This document shows, in pieces, positions 1 to 5,658 of a DNA stretch of 15,655 nt. The position numbers were made by a program, and so were the translations under genes. Location: assembly GCA_964534415.1 (NCBI GenBank), contig CAZHOL010000013.1:1-15655 (forward strand). Direction: 5' to 3'. The notes under the pieces were generated by a model that was given only the letters and a program-made list of their open reading frames with translations, was not told the origin of the DNA and ran no database searches. Source of the stretch: CAYLNC01 sp964534415. GTDB lineage: Bacteria; Patescibacteriota; Minisyncoccia; Phycocordibacterales; JAACPR01. Each line of letters begins with the position of its first letter. Position 1 is the first letter of the stretch.

Positions 1-213
1 CTTTCTCCCCTCTAAGATGAGCGCGACAATAGTCTGATAATCGCTCTGAACATCTGTGCCAGGTATGGTTTTGCGTTCCTGATTCATTACCTGAGTCACT
101 TCGGCCCGCACAAGTTCGAATTTGTCCTGCAAAATTTCTTGCGAATGAATTTTTGAAGGGATAGTGTAAAGCAATATGAGTGCGAATGCAATAAATCTAA
201 GGTATTTATTCAT
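1..213 (-). CDS. N-terminal part of a signal-peptide protein, YibE/F-like (runs off the window)
   Basis: Reading the minus strand from ATG at 213 gives 71 codons open to the window edge. It begins MNKYLRFIAFALILLYTIPS, a typical signal peptide or membrane anchor (two basic residues, a hydrophobic core, probable cleavage near SKIHSQ). The rest is soluble: ILQDKFELVRAEVTQVMNQE, then a segment with PGTDVQSDYQTIVALILEG. The arrangement 'x-A-x-V ... PGTxVxxxYQTxxAxILEG' resembles the extracytoplasmic N-terminus of YibE/F-family membrane proteins of Parcubacteria, from memory of the family. The multi-pass membrane part that would prove it lies outside the window. There is no Shine-Dalgarno; a TAAAAT hexamer sits 6 nt before the ATG. 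The frame is certain; the family name is tentative. Confidence 0.6.
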   Translation of the reverse strand, partial: MNKYLRFIAFALILLYTIPSKIHSQEILQDKFELVRAEVTQVMNQERKTIPGTDVQSDYQTIVALILEGRK

Positions 214-219
214 TAGAAT

Positions 220-225
220 ATTTTA
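220..225 (-). promoter_or_regulatory. -10 element placed for a leaderless start at 213
   Basis: TAAAAT on the minus strand, with exactly 6 nt between it and the ATG at 213, which puts the expected transcription start on the A of ATG. A weak TTAGAA lies 17 nt further upstream. Confidence 0.4.
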
Positions 226-234
226 TCACAAAAT

Positions 235-263
235 TTGTCTGATTCTAAACATTTTGCTATCAT
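235..263 (+). promoter_or_regulatory. Promoter of tRNA-Asn
   Basis: TTGTCT (235-240), 17-nt spacer, TATCAT (258-263). The expected start is near 270, two bases before the mature tRNA at 272. Confidence 0.55.
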
Positions 264-271
264 TTCCCTAT

Positions 272-344
272 TCCCCTGTAGCTCAGCTGGTAGAGCAATC
301 GACTGTTAATCGATTGGTCGTAGGTTCGAACCCTACCGGGGGAG
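272..344 (+). tRNA. tRNA-Asn (anticodon GTT)
   Basis: A complete cloverleaf. The acceptor stem is 272-278 with 337-343 (one G-U pair) and the discriminator is G344. The D stem is GCTC/GAGC with GG in its loop. The anticodon stem is 298-302 with 310-314, and the 7-nt loop CTGTTAA has T33 and anticodon GTT at 305-307, reading Asn codons. The T arm carries the canonical TTCGAAC loop. CCA is not encoded and must be added by a nucleotidyltransferase. No clear terminator follows; the next promoter begins 11 nt downstream. Confidence 0.97.
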
Positions 345-355
345 CAGTATTTCTC

Positions 356-385
356 TTTACAGACTTCCTCTCATTTGATTATAAT
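356..385 (+). promoter_or_regulatory. Promoter of the 37-aa gene
   Basis: TTTACA (356-361), 18-nt spacer and a consensus TATAAT (380-385), followed by a leader of about 16 nt carrying the Shine-Dalgarno GAAAGGAGGT. Confidence 0.6.
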
Positions 386-407
386 TATAGTTAGAAAGGA
401 GGTTGAA

Positions 408-521
408 ATGAAAGACGGCGATGACAACTACGACAGCGAAGATGTCAGCCAAGACAAGGAAGCTGACGTCATGTCGAGCGGTGGCGGTGGTCCTGACCAC
501 CCCTCACAAGATAACGACTAA
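408..521 (+). CDS. 37-aa acidic microprotein, unknown function
   Basis: I do not recognise this protein. ATG at 408 follows a near-perfect Shine-Dalgarno (GAAAGGAGGT, 394-403) and the frame closes with TAA at 519-521. The product starts MKDGDDNYDSEDVSQDKEAD and continues through a Gly4 run to a C-terminus rich in D, H, S, Q and N. It is strongly acidic (about one residue in three is D or E), contains no cysteine or hydrophobic stretch, and should be disordered and cytosolic. A hand count gives 61 G+C in 114 nt (about 54%), far above neighbouring core genes, and Asp is mostly GAC. Its own promoter upstream and an intrinsic terminator 18 nt downstream make it a monocistronic unit. The complete expression cassette argues that it is real; homology cannot be judged here. 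Confidence 0.6.
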   Translation: MKDGDDNYDSEDVSQDKEADVMSSGGGGPDHPSQDND

Positions 522-539
522 CCAAGGTTGGTCGCCCCC

Positions 540-574
540 CCCCTAGATAATAACCAAAACTAGGGGCCTTTTTT
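540..574 (+). terminator. Intrinsic terminator after the 37-aa gene
   Basis: A 7-bp stem CCCCTAG (540-546) / CTAGGGG (560-566) with a 13-nt loop, followed after CC by six T (569-574). Confidence 0.8.
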
Positions 575-619
575 ATTTCCACAACAAAATAATGCTGCCT
601 TTTTATTTGTGGATAATTC

Positions 620-650
620 TTGAATTTTTGTACAGAAGGCGTAGTATTAA
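620..650 (+). promoter_or_regulatory. Promoter of the 100-aa gene
   Basis: TTGAAT (620-625), then TAGTAT (642-647, 16-nt spacer) or TATTAA (645-650, 19-nt spacer). The leader is 20-25 nt and includes the Shine-Dalgarno GAAAGGAGGA at 661-670. Confidence 0.5.
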
Positions 651-677
651 TATCAGGACAGAAAGGAGGATACAAGT

Positions 678-980
678 ATGCACGAAATAGTCGTAAAAGT
701 CTTTGACAGAAAGGGATATATTAACGAGCAATATCACCAAGCCCAGTCACAAGAAAATATTTACTTTACGGCAATTACAAACAATATCCCCTATGGCGTA
801 AAAATAGATCTCGACACATTAATGCTTCACTTCGCAATGTTCGGAGGAGGAAAATGGTATGCCGAAAACTTTAAACAGAGATTTACAATACCAAGAGAAA
901 TACGAGTAATCGAGCCTGATTTAATGGATGAGCCAGACGATCAATACTTTGCTCGAGGACTAGATCGAATCGCCTCGTGA
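678..980 (+). CDS. 100-aa protein of unknown function with a strong Shine-Dalgarno
   Basis: I do not recognise this family. The start at 678 is fixed by GAAAGGAGGA seven bases upstream. The product (MHEIVVKVFDRKGYINEQYH...) looks like a compact soluble alpha/beta protein: an N-terminal beta segment (residues 2-9), a Gln/Tyr-rich middle with YFTAITNNIPYGVKIDLD, a GGGKWYAENF segment near 58-67 and an acidic C-terminal third (IEPDLMDEPDDQYFARGLD). There is no signal peptide, membrane helix or cysteine. It is single-copy between a promoter at 620-650 and a terminator whose stem starts inside the last codons, so it is transcribed alone. It shares this cassette layout with four other small plus-strand genes in the window. 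GFGG-like glycines near 57-59 are not enough to assign a fold. Confidence 0.75.
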   Translation: MHEIVVKVFDRKGYINEQYHQAQSQENIYFTAITNNIPYGVKIDLDTLMLHFAMFGGGKWYAENFKQRFTIPREIRVIEPDLMDEPDDQYFARGLDRIAS

Positions 981-998
981 TTTACGGGGCGATTTTTT
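970..998 (+). terminator. Intrinsic terminator overlapping the 100-aa stop codon
   Basis: An 8-bp stem TCGCCTCG (970-977) / CGGGGCGA (985-992) with one G-U pair, then six T (993-998). The TGA stop (978-980) lies in the 7-nt loop, so the 5' arm is coding. The minus-strand rsmE ends 4 nt beyond. Confidence 0.8.
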
Positions 999-1001
999 CT
1001 A

Positions 1002-1703
1002 TTACAAATTTACCCCCGCCCAAACCGCAACAATCGCCGCCGTCTCTCCTCTCATAACTAATTTGCCAAGTGAAGATATTTTGCAATTCATTTTTTGCGC
1101 GATATTTATTTCATCATCAGAAAATCCCCCCTCTGGTCCGATGAAGATATTAATTTCATCGTCTTTCGTTTCATCCTTGAAATTATTAGTTGCATTTAAA
1201 TCGAAAATGTATGTCGGCGCCTTTTTTGAAGCAGATTCAACCGCGACGAGATAATCCTGGATCTCGGCAACGGTGGGAATTATTGCACGACCAGATTGTT
1301 CTGCTGCTTCCTTCACAATTTTTTGCAATCGATCCATTCGCAGATTCTGCTTTATTGTCCTATCGGTTGTGATTGGAATTATCTTTGTTGCTCCTACCTC
1401 AACAGCCTTCTGCACGACCAATTCAAAATTTTCTTTTTTCAAAATTGCGCAATATAAATTTACTTTTCGTCTTAATTCATTTTCGTTCAAAGTTTTGCCG
1501 GCGAGGGCGACCTCAATTTCATCATTTAAAATCTTTGTAATAGTCGCGAGCGATTCGTAACCTGTGCCGTCGCATAACATGACACGTTCACCCGTTTTGA
1601 ATCGCAGAACATTAATCCACTGATTTAGTGTTTCTTTGTCGCTAATTGCAAATGTGGCCTCGTCCAAATTGAATATCGGGCTTATAAAACGGTGTATTTT
1701 CAT
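1002..1703 (-). CDS. rsmE: 16S rRNA (uracil-1498-N3)-methyltransferase RsmE
   Basis: This SPOUT-class enzyme methylates N3 of U1498 in helix 44 of 16S rRNA, using S-adenosylmethionine, in the assembled 30S subunit. The 233 aa are a normal RsmE length. An N-terminal PUA-like domain (about 1-70, with HRFI near the start) precedes the SPOUT domain. The latter shows AVEVGATKIIPITTDRT (about 100-116), EAAEQSGR (132-139), IGPEGGF (188-194) and the knot region SLGKLVMRGETAA (211-223), whose LG and R-x-E-T-A are the family's SAM-binding and catalytic signature. It is divergently transcribed from the CMP kinase with 38 nt between the ATGs. No Shine-Dalgarno precedes the ATG at 1703; TATAAT stands 7 nt before it, suggesting a leaderless mRNA. 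Confidence 0.95.
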   Translation of the reverse strand: MKIHRFISPIFNLDEATFAISDKETLNQWINVLRFKTGERVMLCDGTGYESLATITKILNDEIEVALAGKTLNENELRRKVNLYCAILKKENFELVVQKAVEVGATKIIPITTDRTIKQNLRMDRLQKIVKEAAEQSGRAIIPTVAEIQDYLVAVESASKKAPTYIFDLNATNNFKDETKDDEINIFIGPEGGFSDDEINIAQKMNCKISSLGKLVMRGETAAIVAVWAGVNL

Positions 1704-1710
1704 ATTATTT

Positions 1711-1716
1711 ATTATA
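1711..1716 (-). promoter_or_regulatory. -10 element of rsmE, leaderless geometry
   Basis: A consensus TATAAT on the minus strand, 7 nt before the ATG at 1703. No convincing -35 was seen at the usual distance. Confidence 0.5.
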
Positions 1717-1729
1717 TCAAAATCTATGC

Positions 1730-1735
1730 TATCAT
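1730..1735 (+). promoter_or_regulatory. -10 element of the CMP kinase gene, leaderless geometry
   Basis: TATCAT followed by 6 nt and the ATG at 1742. No Shine-Dalgarno fits in that space. TATGCT (1725-1730) is an overlapping alternative. Confidence 0.4.
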
Positions 1736-1741
1736 CTATTT

Positions 1742-2329
1742 ATGAAAAAGCACATCATTACAATTGCAGGTAAGCCTGGTAGCGGAAAATCTTCGACCGC
1801 GAATATTTTGGCGGAAAAATTGGGATATAAAAGAGCTTCTACCGGAGATTTCATGCGACAAATCGCGATTGACCGCGGTATGAGTTTGGATGAATTAACA
1901 AAATTATCAAAAGATGACAAGTCGGTTGATGTTGAGCTCGACGAATACAATAAAAAAATTGCAAATGAGGAGAACATAATTCTCGACGCGCGTCTCGGTT
2001 TCTATTTCATACCCGAATCATTCAAAATATTTCTCGAAATAGACCACAAGGTAGCAGCGAAAAGAATTCTGCTTAATACCGCAAAAAATCCTTTGCGAAA
2101 AAGTGAAGCTCGTTACGAATTCACTTCAGAAGAATCGGTCGCGAAATCAATCGACACCAGATTAGCGATTGAAAGAATTCGATATGCAAATTTATACGGA
2201 ATAGACGATCACACAGCACACGAAAATTTTGATCTTGTAATTAATACAAGCGCACCAGAATACGACGAACAAATCGAAAAAGTTGTAGAAAAAATACAAG
2301 AGGAATACGAGAAGTGGCTTCAGAAATAA
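1742..2329 (+). CDS. cmk: Cytidylate kinase-like P-loop nucleotide kinase, archaeal type
   Basis: Predicted to phosphorylate (d)CMP with ATP to (d)CDP in pyrimidine salvage and turnover. The 195-aa protein starts MKKHIITIAGKPGSGKSSTA, with a Walker A GKPGSGKSS at residues 10-18. RASTGDFMR follows at about 31-39, the NMP-binding segment typical of archaeal CMP kinases, then IILDARLGFYF (about 79-89, the Walker-B-like region). The C-terminal half has an Arg-rich lid (RKSEARYEF, then DTRLAIERIRYANLYGID). It is shorter than the roughly 225-aa bacterial Cmk and lacks that enzyme's extra CMP-binding insert, so it fits the archaeal-type (CmkB-like) group; adenylate or shikimate kinase is less likely. 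TAA at 2327-2329 is 2 nt from the convergent tRNA-Leu. The start is a putative leaderless ATG. Confidence 0.85.
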   Translation: MKKHIITIAGKPGSGKSSTANILAEKLGYKRASTGDFMRQIAIDRGMSLDELTKLSKDDKSVDVELDEYNKKIANEENIILDARLGFYFIPESFKIFLEIDHKVAAKRILLNTAKNPLRKSEARYEFTSEESVAKSIDTRLAIERIRYANLYGIDDHTAHENFDLVINTSAPEYDEQIEKVVEKIQEEYEKWLQK

Positions 2330-2331
2330 TG

Positions 2332-2413
2332 TGCGTCTGAGAGGACTTGAACCTCCACACCTTGCGGCACAGCCACCTCAAGGCTGCGTGTATACCAATT
2401 TCACCACAGACGC
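2332..2413 (-). tRNA. tRNA-Leu (anticodon GAG)
   Basis: Read on the minus strand from 2413. The acceptor stem GCGTCTG/CAGACGC is 7 bp and the discriminator is A (2332). The anticodon stem CAGCC/GGCTG holds the loop TTGAGGT, anticodon GAG (complement of 2377-2379), reading CUC/CUU. The extended variable arm with a short stem around GCAA is the class II form expected for Leu. The T arm is GGAGG TTCAAGT CCTCT. CCA is not encoded. It lies 28 nt downstream of guaC on the same strand and 2 nt from the convergent CMP kinase stop. Confidence 0.96.
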
Positions 2414-2423
2414 GTACAGGAGA

Positions 2424-2429
2424 ATAATA
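2424..2429 (-). promoter_or_regulatory. Possible -10 element of tRNA-Leu
   Basis: TATTAT on the minus strand, about 10 nt before the mature tRNA 5' end; any -35 would lie in the last codons of guaC. Only a weak CTGGAA is there, so co-transcription with guaC is equally possible. Confidence 0.3.
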
Positions 2430-2441
2430 TCAGAAAAAATA

Positions 2442-3512
2442 TTAATTTCCAGTATCGTATTTCTCTAGATAGGTTGTCATTTGTCTATTAGTTTGAATGA
2501 AAGTTGCGCGTCTTGGAAATTCTTTTAGCTGTCTAGCTCCTATGTATGTAGCGGTACTTCTCAATGCACCCTGCAGATCCTGTAAAAAGTTATGCAAATC
2601 CCCTTTGTGCGGGATCAAAGTATATCTGCCCTCGCTGGCTCTGTGACTGTCTTTTTTTCCATAGTATTCTGTCATCGCCTTGTTCGATGAAGATCCGAAA
2701 AATTCCTTGAATTTTTTTCCATCTTTTTCAATTGTCTCACCACCACTTTGTTCAAATCCAGAAAACATCGAGCCACACATTACAAAGTCTGCACCCCCAC
2801 AGAAAGCTTTCGCAATGTCTGAAGTAAATTGAATTCCGCCATCTGCAATTATCCTCCCAACACCTCTTTTGTTTGCAATTCCATGCGCAGCATCTGAACA
2901 TTCAATTACAGCAGAAAGTTGCGGATAACCAACCCCAGTCATTCTACGAGTAGTACACACTGCACCAGGTCCGATTCCAATTTTCACAATGTCGGCACCA
3001 GCGAGAACAATCTCCTCTGTCATCTCGTTAGTGACAACATTTCCAGCTATGATGATATGTTCGGGAAACATCTTTCTAACTTTGCGCACCGCTTCTAGAA
3101 ATCTCTGCAGATATCCGTTTGGAACATCAATACAAATGAACGAAAAATTTTTCATCAAACCTTTTTTCTTCATCTCTGACAATTTTTTAAAGTCCTCATC
3201 TCTGATGCCTAGCGTATAGCAAATGTAATCTGGGTTTTTGAATTTTTTAAAGAATTTAGAATAGTCAGCAACGGAATAGAATTTGTGAAAAGTAGTTATG
3301 ATTTTATACTTCGATAGAATTTCTGCCATTTCAAAAGTTCCGCATGTCGCCATGTTTGCCGTCATGATTGGTAGCCCAGTCCAAGTTTTAGGTGAATGAT
3401 AGAAATTAAAGGTTCTCTCAAGAGCAACATCTTTTCTAGATTCTAGGGTACTGCGTTTCGGTCGGAGAAGAACGTCCTGATAATCCAACTTTATATCTTG
3501 TGAAATTCTCAT
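2442..3512 (-). CDS. guaC: GMP reductase
   Basis: Converts GMP to IMP and ammonia with NADPH, linking guanine and adenine nucleotide pools. The 356 aa match GuaC closely over the whole length: MRISQDIKLDYQDVLLRPKR at the start, then ESRKDVALER, and AGNVVTNEMTEEIVLAGADI leading into IVKIGIGPGAVCTTR with the catalytic cysteine at residue 186. It continues with TGVGYPQLSAVIECSDAAHG, IADGGIQFTSDIAKAFCGGA and RASEGR. The TIM barrel has no CBS-domain insertion, which separates it from IMP dehydrogenase. It is divergent from the small membrane-protein gene at 3603. The ATG at 3512 has no Shine-Dalgarno; TAAAAT sits 6 nt upstream. tRNA-Leu follows 28 nt downstream. Confidence 0.95.
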   Translation of the reverse strand: MRISQDIKLDYQDVLLRPKRSTLESRKDVALERTFNFYHSPKTWTGLPIMTANMATCGTFEMAEILSKYKIITTFHKFYSVADYSKFFKKFKNPDYICYTLGIRDEDFKKLSEMKKKGLMKNFSFICIDVPNGYLQRFLEAVRKVRKMFPEHIIIAGNVVTNEMTEEIVLAGADIVKIGIGPGAVCTTRRMTGVGYPQLSAVIECSDAAHGIANKRGVGRIIADGGIQFTSDIAKAFCGGADFVMCGSMFSGFEQSGGETIEKDGKKFKEFFGSSSNKAMTEYYGKKDSHRASEGRYTLIPHKGDLHNFLQDLQGALRSTATYIGARQLKEFPRRATFIQTNRQMTTYLEKYDTGN

Positions 3513-3518
3513 GTGACT

Positions 3519-3524
3519 ATTTTA
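3519..3524 (-). promoter_or_regulatory. -10 element of guaC, leaderless geometry
   Basis: TAAAAT on the minus strand, exactly 6 nt before the ATG at 3512. No good -35 was seen at the standard distance. Confidence 0.4.
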
Positions 3525-3549
3525 TCCTATTTCAAAATACATTGCCTGA

Positions 3550-3579
3550 TTGACAAAACAATGTTTTATATGTTAACTT
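3550..3579 (+). promoter_or_regulatory. Promoter of the 58-aa membrane-protein gene
   Basis: A perfect TTGACA (3550-3555) followed by TTAACT at a 17-nt spacer, or TAACTT (3574-3579) at 18 nt preceded by TGT (extended -10). A short leader then carries GAAAGGAG at 3589-3596. Confidence 0.6.
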
Positions 3580-3602
3580 TCACTAATAGAAAGGAGTTCT
3601 TC

Positions 3603-3779
3603 ATGAAGAAAATCACGGTCAAGAGTGGTCCGAAACTGATCTCACCGCTGACAAAATATCCGTTCCGGGACGTCCGGAAAAAGCGTCGTCAAGAAAACGC
3701 ACTTATTGTAATATTTTTTATTGCTGTTTTCCTGATAGGTTGCATTCTTGTCGCAGGGCTTTGCATTGAGCAATCCTGA
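3603..3779 (+). CDS. 58-aa single-span membrane protein, unknown function
   Basis: I do not recognise this protein. The ATG at 3603 follows AAGGAG by 6 nt. An upstream in-frame ATG at 3513 would start inside the promoter region and is rejected. The product begins MKKITVKSGPKLISPLTKYP, continues with a basic segment (FRDVRKKRRQEN, residues 21-32) and then one hydrophobic helix of about 21 residues (IVIFFIAVFLIGCILVAGLC). It ends EQS three residues later. The positive-inside rule predicts a cytosolic basic N-terminus and almost no outside part. The N-terminal codons are GC-richer and C/G-ending. It has its own promoter and terminator and faces the 3' end of the ATP synthase operon. A role as a small accessory membrane subunit would be speculation. 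Confidence 0.7.
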   Translation: MKKITVKSGPKLISPLTKYPFRDVRKKRRQENALIVIFFIAVFLIGCILVAGLCIEQS

Positions 3780-3791
3780 ATCAGATTGCGC

Positions 3792-3819
3792 AACGGCTCG
3801 ATCCTGTGAGCCGTTTTTT
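3792..3819 (+). terminator. Intrinsic terminator of the 58-aa gene
   Basis: An 8-bp stem AACGGCTC (3792-3799) / GAGCCGTT (3808-3815) with an 8-nt loop and a T run to 3819. The hairpin may also stop the convergent atp transcript, whose atpC stop codon overlaps the T run, but no T tract follows it on that strand. Confidence 0.8.
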
Positions 3820-4261
3820 ATTGGCCCTTATATTTTTTATATACTTTTATTCTGTTTAGCTCTTTATCAATCAACTCTTGATATTGTTCAAAATTATCAT
3901 CGCCCTCTATTTCTTCCATCGCTTTTTCGGCACGTGACAAAGCTTCCTCTGCCCTGTACAAATCCAAGTCAGTAATTTTTTCTGAACGAGAAACCAAAAC
4001 TATTACTTCTGTTGAAATATTATTCTTCAAGTCTGCGGGCCTGATTTCAACAATACCAGATGCAACCACAATAGGTGTGAGGTTTTTTTCACCTTCTTTT
4101 CTATACTTTAATTCTCCCGCACGGATAATCGAAACCAACGGAGAGTGATTCGGCAAGATTGTTATTTCACCAGATTCAGTCGGCACAACAACTTCCATAA
4201 CCGAATCCTGCAATACGGTCTTCTCTGGAGTTAAAATTTTCAGATTGATAATATTTGTCAT
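3818..4261 (-). CDS. atpC: ATP synthase F1 subunit epsilon
   Basis: Part of the central stalk; it couples gamma rotation to the c-ring and can inhibit ATP hydrolysis. The 147 aa show the N-terminal beta-sandwich (INLKILTPEKTVLQDSVMEV, PTESGEITILPNHSPLVSII, GELKY, VASGIVEIRP) and a full C-terminal helical hairpin (about 95-147: DLYRAEEALSRAEKAMEEIE...). The helical domain is present, so an inhibitory conformation is possible. It is the last gene of the atp operon; its ATG is separated by one base from the atpD stop, implying translational coupling. No Shine-Dalgarno was seen. Confidence 0.95.
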   Translation of the reverse strand: MTNIINLKILTPEKTVLQDSVMEVVVPTESGEITILPNHSPLVSIIRAGELKYRKEGEKNLTPIVVASGIVEIRPADLKNNISTEVIVLVSRSEKITDLDLYRAEEALSRAEKAMEEIEGDDNFEQYQELIDKELNRIKVYKKYKGQ

Positions 4262-4262
4262 T

Positions 4263-5654
4263 TTATTTTTTATTCTTTTCTTCGTGGTCTTTGATTACAT
4301 CTTCGATGCTTCCCTTCATATAGAATGATTGTTCGTGAATGTGATCATATTTTCCAGCCAAAATTTCTTTGAAGCTTCTGATAGTGTCCTCTTTCTTCAC
4401 ATATACTCCTGACACTCCGTTGAATTGAGCCGCAACCCGAAATGGTTGCGACAAAAACTTCTGAATTTTTCGCGCGCGAAATACTGTCATTTTATCTTCA
4501 TCAGACAATTCGTCCATACCGAGAATAGAGATGATTCCCTGCAAATCCTTGTAGCGTTGCAAAATTCTCTGCACACCCTGAGCGACTTCATAATGCTCGG
4601 CTCCAACAATGTTTGCGTCGAGAATTGTTGAGCTAGAATCGAGAGGGTCAACAGCTGGATAAATTCCAATCTCAGTCAATGCACGATTCAAAACGACGGT
4701 TGAATCTAGATGTGTAAAGGTCGTAGCAGGTGCAGGGTCAGTGAGGTCGTCAGCGGGAACATATACAGCCTGAACGGATGTAATGGAACCATTTTTAGTA
4801 GAGGTAATTCTTTCTTGTAAATTTCCCATCTCTGTCGCAAGAGTTGGTTGATATCCAACAGCACTCGGCATTCGTCCGAGCAACGCTGACATCTCTGAAC
4901 CTGCCTGTGTAAATCTGAAAATGTTATCGATGAACAACAGTAAATCTTTACCTTCAGTATCTCGAAAATGTTCCGCCATTGTCAGAGCAGACAAAGCAAC
5001 GCGAGCACGCGCACCCGGAGATTCATTCATTTGTCCAAAAACCAAACAAGTCTTGTCCAAAACTTTAGCCTCTTTCATTTCTTTGTACAGATCGTTTCCC
5101 TCTCTGGAACGCTCACCGACTCCAGCAAAAACAGAATACCCTCCATGCTCGCTCGCAATGTTGTTGATGAGCTCTTGAATGATGACAGTTTTTCCAACGC
5201 CGGCACCACCGAACAACCCAACTTTTCCTCCTTTCAAGAATGGACAGATGAGGTCGATAACTTTCACACCAGTTTCGAGAATTTCTGTCTTTGTTGATTG
5301 CTCTTCAAATTTTGGGGAAGGTCTATGAATTGGATTTTTCTTATCGTTTGAGTAAGGCATTTTGTCTATCGGATTTCCCACCACATCAAACATTCTGCCA
5401 AGAACAGATTCGCCAACAGGAACAGAAATTGGGGCCCCAGTGTCGGAAACCTCTTGTCCTCTCACCAGACCGTCGGTGGTAGTCATGGCGATTGTTCTCA
5501 CCTCATTTTGTCCCTTGTGTTGATTGACTTCGAGAACAACATTTACGCCTGCCCCATTTGTGACAGTGAGAGCGTTGTATATGTCGGGCAATTTTCCCTC
5601 GAATTTTACATCGACTACTGGTCCAATAATTTGTGTGATTTTTCCTTTGTTCAT
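4263..5654 (-). CDS. atpD: ATP synthase F1 subunit beta (catalytic)
   Basis: Catalytic subunit of F1. The 463-aa protein aligns without gaps to the known landmarks: Walker A GGAGVGKT at 149-156 (K155), catalytic glutamate E181 in GVGERSREGNDLY, Walker B LLLFIDNIFRFTQAG and the GMDELSDEDK motif (the DELSEED-type lever) near residues 376-385. The N-terminal beta-barrel starts NKGKITQIIGPVVDVKFEG. There is no sign of degeneration, so the catalytic head should be active in synthesis or hydrolysis. It sits 4 nt after atpG and 1 nt before atpC. The start codon ATG at 5654 is preceded by an AT-rich stretch without Shine-Dalgarno. Confidence 0.98.
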   Translation of the reverse strand: MNKGKITQIIGPVVDVKFEGKLPDIYNALTVTNGAGVNVVLEVNQHKGQNEVRTIAMTTTDGLVRGQEVSDTGAPISVPVGESVLGRMFDVVGNPIDKMPYSNDKKNPIHRPSPKFEEQSTKTEILETGVKVIDLICPFLKGGKVGLFGGAGVGKTVIIQELINNIASEHGGYSVFAGVGERSREGNDLYKEMKEAKVLDKTCLVFGQMNESPGARARVALSALTMAEHFRDTEGKDLLLFIDNIFRFTQAGSEMSALLGRMPSAVGYQPTLATEMGNLQERITSTKNGSITSVQAVYVPADDLTDPAPATTFTHLDSTVVLNRALTEIGIYPAVDPLDSSSTILDANIVGAEHYEVAQGVQRILQRYKDLQGIISILGMDELSDEDKMTVFRARKIQKFLSQPFRVAAQFNGVSGVYVKKEDTIRSFKEILAGKYDHIHEQSFYMKGSIEDVIKDHEEKNKK

Positions 5655-5658
5655 GTTT

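Noticed and set aside
176..394. 72-codon plus-strand open frame
   Set aside because: It runs straight through tRNA-Asn and opposes the signal-peptide gene; coding is explained by those features.
469..675. 68-codon minus-strand open frame
   Set aside because: Antisense to the 37-aa gene, its terminator and the next promoter; no initiation signals.
3513..3602. Upstream extension of the 58-aa membrane protein to an ATG at 3513
   Set aside because: The extension covers the TTGACA promoter; the ATG at 3603 has the Shine-Dalgarno.
3780..3817. Dedicated terminator for the atp operon on the minus strand
   Set aside because: The hairpin is there, but no T tract follows on that strand; it is assigned to the plus-strand gene.
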